Of a stretch of DNA of 64,000 nt, positions 20,501 through 30,900 are shown piece after piece. The notes under the pieces were generated by a model. It did no database searches, was not told the origin of the DNA, and worked only from the letters and a program-made list of their open reading frames with translations. Made by a program: the position numbers and the translations under genes. How positions within the stretch are numbered: the stretch's first letter is position 1; every line of letters starts with the position of its first letter. This DNA comes from Accumulibacter sp. (GTDB taxonomy: Bacteria; Pseudomonadota; Gammaproteobacteria; Burkholderiales; Rhodocyclaceae), in the NCBI RefSeq assembly GCF_036625195.1, contig NZ_JAZKUG010000001.1, positions 4,712,001 through 4,776,000 of the forward strand, in the 5' to 3' direction.

Positions 20501-23500
20501 ACTGTCCATTCATCACGAAGCCGCCCGAACCACTGGCGATCGCCGAAAGGTCAACTGCGCTACCGCTGCTTTTTCCGAAGACGACGTAGCTACGGCCCGC
20601 AAGACCTCCGCCCGCAGGGTCGCTCTGGCGTGCGCCGATGATCAGGTCGGCCAGACCGTCGCCGTTAACGTCGCCGGCCGCGGCTACACTTCCGCCACTG
20701 GCATCACCCGCGCACTGTCCGTTGATCATGAATCCACCGCTTCCACCGGCGATCGCCGAGAGGCCGACGGCCGCACCGTCGCTCTTGCCGAAAACGACAT
20801 AGCTGCGCCCGGCAGCGCTGCGGCCCGCGGGGTCGCCGCCTAGCGCCCCGACGATCAAATCGGCAAAACCGTCGCCGTTGACGTCGCCGGCCGCGGCCAC
20901 ACTCCAACCGCTGTAGTCACCCGCACACTGGCCGTTGATCACAAAGCCACCGGTGCCGGCGGCGATGACCGAGAGATCGATGGCCATTCCGCCGGTCCGA
21001 CCGAAGATGACATAGCTGCGCCCGGCATTGCCGCCGCTCGCCGGATCGCTCGCGCGCGCGCCGACGATCAGGTCGCTCAGGCCGTCGCCGTTCACGTCAC
21101 CGGCGGTGGCGACGCTGAAGCCGCTGTTATCCCCGGCGCATTGACCGTTGATCACGAAGCCGCCCCCCAAGCCCGCAGCAATCGCCGAGAGTTCGATGGC
21201 CGTGCTGCCGGCCCGGCTGAAGACGACATAGCTGCGCCCGGGCCCGGCATAGCTGCTGCGTCCCGCGGGAGAGCTGTGCGGGGCGCCGACGATAAGGTCG
21301 TCCAGACCGTCGCCATTGACGTCGCCGGCGGTGGCAACGCTGAGGCCGCTCCAGTCACCGGCGCACTGGCCGTTGATGACGAAGCCGCCGTTGCCGTTGG
21401 CGATCGCTGAGAGATCGATCGGCGCGGCGAGATTGCTGCCGACGCGGGTATTGATCAGCAGTTGCGCTGCGGTGGCGGCGGCGTTGAAGACGGCGTAGGT
21501 ATGGCCACCGTTGCTGACCGTGCTGCCGGAATTCGTCCAGGCGCCATTGACCTGGACCGTGTCGCCAGCGTTGCCGTCGATGACCAGTTGATGCTTCTGC
21601 ACGATGGTTCCGAGGCCGCTCCAGCCGTTGCCGTTGTTAAACAGGTTCATCCCGGCCATGTCGAGGATGTCGCCGACGTTCAGCGTCAGCGTGTTGTTGC
21701 CGCTACCGGTGAGGTCGATACGTTCGATCGACTCGATGCGCGACTGGCTGCCGGGGGTGCTCGCGCCCTGGTTGGCGATGGTGGTGCGGTCGAGCGCGAG
21801 GCCGCTGCCGGCCAGGGTGATGGTGTCGATGCCGGTGCCGCCGTCGATGCGGGCGAGTTGACCACCGGTGACTCCGGCGGCCAGCGCGGCGATGTTACTG
21901 GCGTTGAGCACGAAGCTGTCGTCGCCAGCGCCGCCGTAAAGGACATCGGCGCCGCCGTTGCCGATCAGGGTGTCGTTGCCGGCGTTGCCGACCAGCGTCT
22001 CGGCTGTGGCGCTGCCGGTGAGCGTGTCGTTGCCGGTGCCGCCGATCTGGTCGACGGTGCTGGCGGCGAAAGCGCCGCTGGTGCTGCCGAAGATGACATA
22101 GCTGCGGCCGGCATCGCTGCGGGCTGCCGGATCGCTCGCGGGTGCGCCGACGATCAGGTCGGCGAGGCCGTCGCCATTGATGTCGCCGGCCGCGGCCACG
22201 CCGAGGCCGCTGTTGTCGCCGCTGCATTGGCCGTTGATGGCAAAGCCGCCAGTACCACTGGCGATCGCCGACAGGTCGATGGCGCCACTGCCGGTCTTGC
22301 CGAAGACGAGGTAGCTGCGCCCGGCGTCGTTACCGCCCGCAGGATTGCTGCCAGGCGCACCGATCAGGAAATCGGCCAGGCCATCGCCGTTGACGTCGCC
22401 GGCACCGGCAACGTCGAGGCCGCTGGCGTCGCCGGCCGACTGGCCGTTGATCACGAAACCACCACTGCCGCTGGCAATTGCCGAGAGGTTGACCGCACCA
22501 CCACCGCTCTTGCCGAAAACGACGTAAGTGCGCCCGGCGTCGGCGCCGCCCGCGGAGTCGCTGCCGGGGACGCCGACGATCAGGTCGGCGAGGCCGTCGC
22601 CATTGACGTCGCCGACACCGGCGACGCCTTCACCGCTCAGGTCCGCCGCACAGTGGCCGTTGATGGCGAAGCCGCCGTTGCCAGTGGCGATCGCCGAGAG
22701 GTCGACGGCGCCGCTTCCGCTCTTGCCGAAAACGACGTAGCTGCGCCCGGCATTGCTGCCGCTCGCCGGATCGCTCTGGCGCGCGCCGATGATCAGGTCG
22801 GCCAGACCGTCGCCGTTGACGTCACCGGCGCCGGCCACCGGCCAGCCACTCCAGTCGTTGGCGCTCTGGCCATTGATCACGAAACCGCCGTTGCCGGCGG
22901 CGATGGCCGAGAGGGGAATGGCCGAGCTGCCGCTCCTGCCGAAGATCACATAGCTGCGGCCGGCGTTGCCTCCGGCTGCCGAGTCGCCATAGGGCGCGCC
23001 GACGACCAGGTCGGCGAGGCCGTCGCCGTTGATGTCACCGGCAGCGGCGACGCTGCGGCCGCTGTAGTCACCGGCACATTGGCTGTTGATGACGAAGCCG
23101 CCGCTGCCGGCGGCGATCGCCGACAGCTCGATGGCGCTGCCGCTGCTCTTGCCGAAGACCAGATAGCTGCGCCCGGCAGCTATGCCATGTGATGCATGGG
23201 CGTCGTCCGGCCCGATGAGCAGGTCGGCGAGGCCGTCGCCGTTGAAGTCGCCGGCCGCCGCGACGCTGTAGCCACTGGTGTCGTCGGCGCTCTGGCCATT
23301 GATGACGAAGCCGCCGCTGCCGCTGGCGACCGCCGACAGCTCGATGGCCGTGCTGCCGGTCCTGCCGAAAACGACGTAACTGCGCCCGGCCTCGTTTAGT
23401 CCTGCGGGAGAACTGTAAGGGGCGCCGACGATCAGGTCGTCGAGGCCGTCGCCGTTGATGTCGCCGGCGCCAGCGACGCTCCAGCCGCTGGCGTCACCGG

Positions 23501-26500
23501 CGCTCTGGCCGTTGATCACGAAGCCGCCGTTGCCATTGGCGATCGCTGAGAGATCGATCGACGCAACCGGAGGCGCGGCGAGATTGCTGCCGACGCTGGT
23601 ATCGATCAGCAGTTGCGCTGCGGCGGTGTCGGCGTTGAAGACGGCGTAGGTATGGCCACCGTTGCTGACCGTGCTGCCGGAATTGGTCCAGGCACCATTG
23701 ACTTGGACCGTGTCGCCAGCGTCGCCGTCGATGACCAGTTGATGCTTCGGCACGATGGTTCCGAGGCCGCTCCAGCCGTTGCCGTTGTTGAACAGGTTCA
23801 TCCCGGCCATGTCGAGGATGTCGCCGACGTTCAGCGTCAGCGTGCTGTTGCCGCTGCCGCTGAGGTCGATGCGTTCGATCGACTCGATGCGCGACTGGCT
23901 GCCGGGGGTGCTCGCGCCCTGGTTGGCGATGGTGGTGAGGTCGAGCGCGAGGCCGCTACCGGCGAGGGTGATGGTGTCGATGCCGGTGCCGCCGTCGATG
24001 CGGCCGACTTGACTACCGGTGACGCCGGTCGCCAGCGCGGCGATGTTACTGGCGTTGAGCACGAAGCTGTCGTCGCCAGCGCCGCCGTAAAGGACGTCGG
24101 GGCCGCCGTTGCCGGTCAGCGTGTCGTTGCCGGCGTTGCCGACCAGCGTCTCGGCTGTGGCGCTGCCGGTGAGCGTATCGTTGCCGATGCTGCCGAGCTG
24201 GTCGACGGCGCTGGCGGCGAAAGCGCCGCTGGTGCTGCCGAAGATGACGTAGCTGCAGCCGGCCTCGTTGCCTGCTGCGGGATCGGCAAACGGCGCGCAG
24301 ATGATCAGGTCAGTGAGGCCGTCGCCGTTCACGTCACCGGCACCGGCGAGCCTGCCGCCACTGTAGTCACCCGCGCACTGGCCGTTGATCACGAAGCCGC
24401 CATTGCCGTTGGCGATCGCCGAGAGGTCCACCACGCCGCCAGTGGTCTTGCCGAAGACGAGGTAGCTGCGCCCGGCGTTGCTGCCGGCAGCGGGGTCACC
24501 GCCATACGCACCGACCAGCAGGTCGGTCAGGCCGTCACCATTGAGGTCACCGATTCCTGCTACGCGGTGACCGCTGGCGTCGCCGGCGCACTGGCCGTTG
24601 ATCACGAATCCCCCGCTGCCGTTGGCGATCGCCGAGAGCTCGATGGCGCCCGTTGTGGTCTTGCCGAAGACGAGGTAGCTGCGCCCGGCGTCAAGGCCGG
24701 CGGCGAGGCCGCTGTGATAGGCGCCGACGATGACGTCGGCGAGGCCGTCGCCATTGACGTCGCCGGCACCGGCGACGCTGTAGCCGCTGTTATCCCCGGC
24801 GCATTGACCGTTGATCACGAAGCCACCGTTGCCGTTGGCGATCGCCGACAGGCTGACGGAAGTGCCGCCGCTCTTGCCGAAGACGACATAGCTGCTTCCA
24901 GCCTCGACTCGCCCGCCCGGGGTATGGCTGTCGGCACCGACGATCAGGTCGGCCAGCCCGTCGCCGTTGACGTCACCGGCTGAAGCGACGCTGCCGCCGC
25001 TCCAGTCGCCGCCGAACTGGCCGTCGATCACGAAGCCGCCGCTGCCATTGACGATCGCCGAGAGTTCGACAGTCGCGTTGCCGGTCTGGCCGAAGACGAC
25101 GTAGCTGCGCCCGGCATTGAGGTCCGGGCGCCCGACGATCAGGTCGGCGAGGCCGTCGCCGTTGACGTCACCGACCGCCGAGACGCTGACTTCCGACTGC
25201 TGGTCAGGCTGTTCGACGTTGATCGCGAAGCCACCAGCGCCGTTGGCGATCGCCGAGAGCTCGACGGCGGCACCGCCGCTCTTGCCGAAGACGACGTAGC
25301 TGCGCGCGGCGTTGGGCCCACCAGCAGCGTCGACGCTGCCCACGCCGACGATCAGGTCGGCGAGGCCGTCGCCGTTGAGGTCGCCGGCTGCGGCGACGCT
25401 CTTGCCGCTCACGTCACCTGCACACTGGCCGTTGATCACAAAACCGCCGCTGCCAGCGGCTATCGCGGAGAGGTCGATCGCGGTACTGCCGGTCTTTCCG
25501 AAGACGACGTAGCTGCGCCCTGCCTCGTTGCGTCCTGGGGGGGAGCTGTAAGGCGCGCCGACGATCAGGTCGTCGAGGCCGTCGCCGTTGATGTCGCCGG
25601 CACCGGCAACGCTCAAGCCGCTGGTGTCACCGGCGCACTGGCCGTTGATGACGAAGCCGCCAATGCCGGTGGCGATGTCGGACAGGTCGATGGCGGACAG
25701 CGCTGCCGGTGGGGCGGCTGCAGCCACATACACATCGTTGGTAAAGGGGTTGGCGATGCTCACCACGTTGGTGAGCTGGCTGGCCACCGCGCTGCTGTTG
25801 CCGCCGTAGTCGCTGTATCCCCAGGTGACCACCGAGCCATCGGCGCGCAGCGCCGCAAAGGCGTATGGCGTCGAGAAGACCTGGGTGACGTCGATGCTGC
25901 CACCGAGCGCCGCCGCCACCGCGCTGCTGTCACCACCAAGGCCGCTGTTTCCCCAGGTGACCACAGAGCCATCGGCGCGCAGCGCCGCAAAGGCTTCGCT
26001 CGTTGAAAAGACCTGGGTGACGTCGATGCTGCCATCGAGCGCCGCCGCCACTGCGCCGCTGTAGCCGCCATCGGAGCTGTCTCCCCAGGTGACCACCGAG
26101 CCATCGGCGCGCAGCGCCGCAAAGGACCCTTCTGTTGAGAAGACATGCGTGACGTCGATGCTGCCATCAAGCGCCGCCGCCACCGCGCTGCTGTCGCCGC
26201 CACGGGTGCCATAGGGGCCGTTGCTTCCCCAGGTGACCACCGAGCCATCGGCGCGCAGCGCCGCAAAGGCTTCGCTCGTCGAAAAGACCTGGGTGACGTC
26301 GATGCTGCCATCGAGGGCCGCCGCCACCGCGCTGCTATCGCCACCATAGGCGCTGTCTCCCCAGGTGACCACCGAGCCATCGGCGCGCAGCGCCGCAAAG
26401 GCCCGTTCTGTTGAGAAGACCTGCGTGACGTCGATGCTGCCATCGAGCGCCGCCGCCACCGCGCTGCTGTCTCCGCCATAGTCGCCGCCTCCCCAGGTGA

Positions 26501-27755
26501 CCACCGAGCCATCGGCGCGCAGTGCTGCAAAGGCGTAGTCCGCTGAGGAGACCTGGGTGACGTCGATGCTGCCATCGAGCGCCGCCGCCACCGCGCTGCT
26601 GTCGCCGCCATAGTCGATGTCTCCCCAGGTGACCACTGAGCCATCGGCGCGCAGTGCTGCAAAGGCGTCGTACGCCGAGAAGACCTGCGTGACGTCGACG
26701 CTGCCATCGAGCGCCGCCGCTACCGCGCTGCTGTCGCCGCCAGAGAGGGCCAATCCCCAGGTAACCACCGAGCCATCGGCGCGCAGCGCCGCAAAGGCTT
26801 CTCTGGTTGAGAACACGTGAGTGACGTCGATGCTGCCATCGAGCGCCGCCGCCACCGCGCTGCTGTTGCCGCCGTAGCCGCTGTCTCCCCAAGTGACCAC
26901 CGAGCCATCGGCGCGCAGCGCCGCAAAGGCGTGCCACGTCGAAAAGACCTGCGTGACGTCGAGGCTGCCATCGAGCGCCGCCGCCACCGCGCTGCTGTCG
27001 CCGCCCCAGGGGCCGTATCCCCAAGTGACCACCGAGCCATCGGCCCGCAGCGCCGCAAAGGCAGACCCGTTACGGAACTCCCCGGCACTCCGCTCTGCCG
27101 ACACGGGCGGCTGCGGCGTCACCGTCAGCCCGAGCAGGCCGTGCCATTGCGGCCGGTGCAGCAGCGCGCCACGTAGCTCGCCGACATCGAGGCGCCATTC
27201 ACCGCCGAGGCGCGCATCGCCCAGCGGCGCCGACGCGGCGGCGACCGGCGCCCCGATACCTTCGGTCAAGGCCCCGACGAAGGCGCGCCCGGCATCGCCC
27301 TGTCCCACTTCGCAGGCGTAGATTTGGACATCGCCGCGCGCAGCGAGCGCCTGGCCGATCGTCGCCAGCGCTTCCGCCTGCGCATCGAGGGTCTCCCGGG
27401 TCAGCTCGCTCGCGCCGAGCAGCAGCGTGCCGGGACGGCCGTGAGCCAGGATGCGAATCGAGTCCAGGCCGCTGCGGCCGGCCAGCGCGGCTTGCACCTG
27501 CGCCAGCCCGTCGCTGTCGCCATCGACCAGCCGCCACTCGCTGTCGGCCTCCAGGCCGGCGATCAGCTGCTGATGGTCGGCCACACGGCTGTCGATGAAG
27601 GCAACGCTGGTCGTCACGCCGGTTGCGGCAACGCCATTGTCGTTTGCCGTCCGGCTCGCCACGACGTCGGAGTCCGTCGCGTTGGCCGCGCACCGCCCCT
27701 CGGTCAGCGCGCCAGCAGTCGCGGCAATGCCGCTGGAAAGGTCGAAAGTGGTCAC
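14596..27755 (-). CDS. giant DUF4347/RCC1-like/FG-GAP/RTX protein C, frameshift near the C-terminus
   Basis: Reconstructed length is 4,386 residues. The start is a GTG at 27755 with AAGGAG upstream; an in-frame ATG 48 bases further up has no such site. Order: DUF4347 (about 48-205, with LAHGRPG H105 and YACEVG C148), ten 44-residue RCC1-like repeats (about 223-665), three seven-blade FG-GAP propellers (688-1180, 1400-1900, 2112-2615) with linkers, a haemolysin-related segment (about 2880-2955, FYGQGRITIKDQFL), RTX repeats (about 2960-4275) and the secretion tail (ends ADFFIT). At about 14924 one base is missing (gaggcgcccg where the other copies read gaggccgcccg). As read, the frame leaves the conserved tail and runs into a shadow frame, stopping at 14814. 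The tail itself is intact in the next frame. The protein is expected to be exported by a type I system not present here. It is first in a probable operon with GT41 and TIGR03032. Confidence 0.87.
15180..17300 (-). repeat. 528 bp RTX tandem units in C
   Basis: The QGNDFLN marker recurs near 15519, 16047 and 16575, exactly 528 bp apart; less regular copies continue to about 17700. Same 176-residue unit as in the other giants. Confidence 0.8.
19910..21425 (-). repeat. FG-GAP propeller C3 (7 repeats)
   Basis: Seven blades. Blade 1 carries GLDDLIVGAPHSSP and blade 7 ends VIFGSTSDAFA. Confidence 0.85.
22060..23565 (-). repeat. FG-GAP propeller C2 (7 repeats)
   Basis: Seven blades. Blade 1 again carries GLDDLIVGAPYSSP and blade 7 ends VIFGSTSGAFA, so it looks like a copy of C1. 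Confidence 0.85.
24210..25695 (-). repeat. FG-GAP propeller C1 (7 repeats)
   Basis: Seven GD(I/L/V)NGDG loops. Blade 1 carries GLDDLIVGAPYSSP; the last ends VIFGSTSGAFA. Confidence 0.85.
25760..27090 (-). repeat. RCC1-like array of C (10 repeats of 132 bp)
   Basis: Ten copies of AFAALRADGSVVTWG-xxxx-GG(D/N)SSAVAA..LDG(S/T)IDVTQVFSTxx. The array ends with the cap VVSIANPFTNDVY. Confidence 0.9.
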
Positions 27756-27761
27756 GCGAGT

Positions 27762-27767
27762 CTCCTT
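27762..27767 (-). promoter_or_regulatory. ribosome binding site deciding the GTG start of C
   Basis: AAGGAG within AAAAAGGAGACTCGC ends 6-8 bases before the GTG at 27755. This favours GTG over the upstream in-frame ATG. Confidence 0.6.
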
Positions 27768-27793
27768 TTTCTTCTTGTGGAATAGACGAGCGG

Positions 27794-27822
27794 ATGGTAG
27801 CAATCAACGATATCTGTGTCCA
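27794..27822 (-). promoter_or_regulatory. sigma70-like promoter of C and the downstream operon
   Basis: On the minus strand TGGACA (27817-27822, 5 of 6 consensus) and TACCAT (27794-27799, 4 of 6) are 17 bases apart. They sit in an AT-richer stretch and would start transcription about 30 bases before the GTG. This is the best promoter in the window. It would drive C, GT41, TIGR03032 and perhaps B. Confidence 0.55.
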
Positions 27823-27921
27823 CTTCAGTGGGCGGCGAGTTGCGCGGACAGCAGCGGCTTACCGTTCGGCTGGGCGGGTCATTTTCTTCATACATGGCGA
27901 GCCCCGCAACAGCCGACGGCG

Positions 27922-27935
27922 GCCGCGTTGACGCG
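27922..27935 (-). terminator. weak hairpin downstream of D
   Basis: CCGCG-TCAA-CGCGG forms a 5 bp stem about 46 bases after the stop of D. It has no T-run. The rest of the 225 bp spacer (27756-27980) holds only the promoter and ribosome site of C. Confidence 0.2.
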
Positions 27936-27980
27936 GTCGCGAGTCGACTGCACAGGCGTCGCCGGGGCGCTGGAACGTCA

Positions 27981-30900
27981 TCAGGTGACGACGAAGTCGA
28001 GACTCGCGAGCGCCAGCCCGGCGCCGAGGATGGCGATCTGCACCGGGCCGACACCGGCGTTGCCGTTGGCGTCGTAGTACAGCGCGCCGCTCGTGGTGTC
28101 GTAGACGACGAAGTCGTCGGCGTCGGCAGCTGCGGAGAAACCAGCGCCGGAGCGGAACGAGCCGGCGACCAGGGTGCCGGTGCTCAACAGTGAAGTGAAG
28201 ATCGCGTTCTCGAGTTCGATCGTGTCGTCGAGGACGTTGAAGTCGCCGACCGTGTCGCGGTTGGTCGCGGCGTTGGGCAGGGTGTCGAAGCGGAAGATGT
28301 CGGCGCCGACACCACCCGTCAGACTGTCGTTGCCGAGACCGCCGAGCAGGGTGTCGTTGCCGGCACCGCCGTCGACGGTGTCGTTGCCGGTGCCGCCTTC
28401 GATCCGGTTGGCGAGGCCATCGCCGCTGAGGGTGTCGGCGTAGGCCGAGCCGACGAGGTTCTCGATGCCGGTGAGAGTGTCGCTGCCGGAGCCGCCGGTC
28501 GCGGTGCCGGTGGCGAGGCTGGCGGTGACGCCGCTGCCGCTGACGCCGTAGAGGTAGCTGGCGGTGTCGGTGCCGCCGGCACCGTCGAGGACGTTGGCGC
28601 CGGCGCCGGCGTAGAGGAGGTTGGCGAGAGCGTTGCCGCTCAGGCTCGCTGCGCCCGCGGCGAGGATACGGCCGTTCTCGACGTTGGCGCCGAGGGTGTA
28701 GGCAGCGAGGTAGCTGAAGACCTGGTCGATGCCGCCGGTGGTGGCGTTGGCGTTGGTCTCGCTGACGCTGTCGCCGGCGTGGTCGACGTAGTAGAGGTCG
28801 GCGCCGTCGCCGCCGACCAGGCTGTCGGCACCGCTGCCGCCCCAGAGGGTGTCGTTGCCGGCGCCGCCGTCGAGGCTGTCGTTGCCGGCGCCGCCATTGA
28901 GGAAGTCGTTGCCTTGCGCGCCGTTGAGGCGGTTGGCGTTGGCGTCGCCGGTGAGGGTGTCGTCGTAGGTGGAGCCGCTGAGGTTCTCGATGCCGGCGAG
29001 GGTGTCGCTGCCGGAGCCGCCGGTGGCCTGGGCGCCGAGGATGGCGAGGCTGACGCTGACGCCGCTGCTGGCGCCATAGAGGTAGCTGACGGTGTCGTTG
29101 CCGCCGGCACCGTCGAGGAGGTTGGCGCCGGTGCCGGCGTCGAGGAGGTTGTCGAGGGTGTTGCCGGTGAGGGTGGCGGCGCCGGTGGCGAGGATGCGGC
29201 CGTTCTCGATGTGGGTGCCGAGGGTGGTGCTGGCGAGGTAGCTGAGGACCTGGTCGGTGCCGCCGGTGGCGGCATTGGCGTTGGTCTCGCTGACGCGGTC
29301 GCCGGCGTCGTCGAGGTAGTAGAAGTCGGAGCCGTCACCGCCGACGAGGCTGTCGGCGCCGCTGCCGCCCCAGAGGCGGTCGTTGCCGGCGCCGCCGTCG
29401 AGGGTGTCGTTGCCGGCGTCGCCATTGAGGAAGTCGTTGCCGTCGGCGCCGCTGAGGAGATTGGCGTTGCCGTCGCCGCGCAGGGTGTCGTCCCAGGTCG
29501 AACCGCTGAGGTTTTCGATGGCAATCAGGATGTCACTGCCGGAGCCAGCGGTCGCCTGCGCGCCGGCGACGGCCAAGCTGATGCTGACGCCGCCGCTGGC
29601 GCCGTAGAGGTAGCTGACGGTGTCGTTGCCGCCGGCGCCGTCGAGGACGTTGTGGCCGCTGCCGGCGTAGAGCAGGTTGTCGAGGGCGTTGCCGCTGAGG
29701 TTGGCGGCGCCGCTGGCAAGGATGCGGCCGTTCTCGACGTGCGCCGTGAGGGTATAGGTGGCGAGGGTGCTGAAGACCTGGTCGGTACCGCCGGTTGCCG
29801 GGTCGACATTCGTCTCGCTGACGCTGTCGCCGGCGTCATCGACGTAGTAGGAGTCGGAGCCGTCGCCACCGATCAGCGTATCGGCACCGGTGAGGCCGTT
29901 GAGCGTGTTGGCGCTGCCGTTGCCGGTGAGGAGGTTGTTGAGGGCGTTGCCGGTCAGGTTGGCGCCACCGGCGAGAAGGAGACCATTCTCGACGTTGGCG
30001 ACGAGAGTGTAGGCGGCCAGCGAGCTATTCACGGTGTCGCTGCCACCCGTCGCCGGATCGGCGTTGCTCTCGCTGACCTGGTCGCCGGCATGGTCGATGA
30101 GGTAGAGGTCGGAGCCGTCGCCACCGATCAAGGTGTCGGCGCCGGCGCCACCGTCGAGGGTGTCGTTGCCGCCCGCGCCGTTGAGCTTGTTGGCGTTGCC
30201 GTCCCCGCCAAGGCTGTCGGCGTTGCCCGACCCGCTGAGGTGTTCGATGCCGATGAAGATGTCGTTGCCGGAGCCGCCACTGGCGGTTCCGCTCGTGAGG
30301 CTGGCGGTGACGCCCAGCCCACCGCTGACGCCGTAGAGCCACGAGAGGGTATCGACGCCGGCGCCACCGCTGATCGTGTTGTCACCGGTTCCGGCGTAGA
30401 CAAGGTTGTCTAGGTCATTGCCGACGAGAGTGGCTGCCGTGCTGACCAGAATGCGCCCATTCTCGACGTTGCCGGGCAGCGAAAACGCGCTCAGCCAGCT
30501 ATGGACGGTGTCGCTGCCGCCGCTGACGGGGTCGCCATTGGTTTCGCTGATCTGGTCGCCGACGTCGTCGACGACATAGACGTCGGCACCGTCGCCGCCG
30601 GAGAGACTGTCTGCGCCCGTTCCGCCGTTGAGGGTATCGGCACCGCCCCCGCCAACCAGCGTGTCGTTGCCAGCGGCACCGGCCAGGAGATTGTTGCCGA
30701 CTCCGCCAGTGAGAAGGTTGTCGAACTTGTTGCCCGTGAGGTTGGCGGTTGCCGTGGCAAGAATGCTGCCGTTCTCGACGTTTGCGGGCAGCGTATAACC
30801 AGGCAGCAGGCTGTAGACGAGATCAACTCCGCCGCTGATTGGATCGGCGTCGGTCTCGATGACCTGATCGCGCAGATGATCGACCGTGTAGGTGTCGGAT

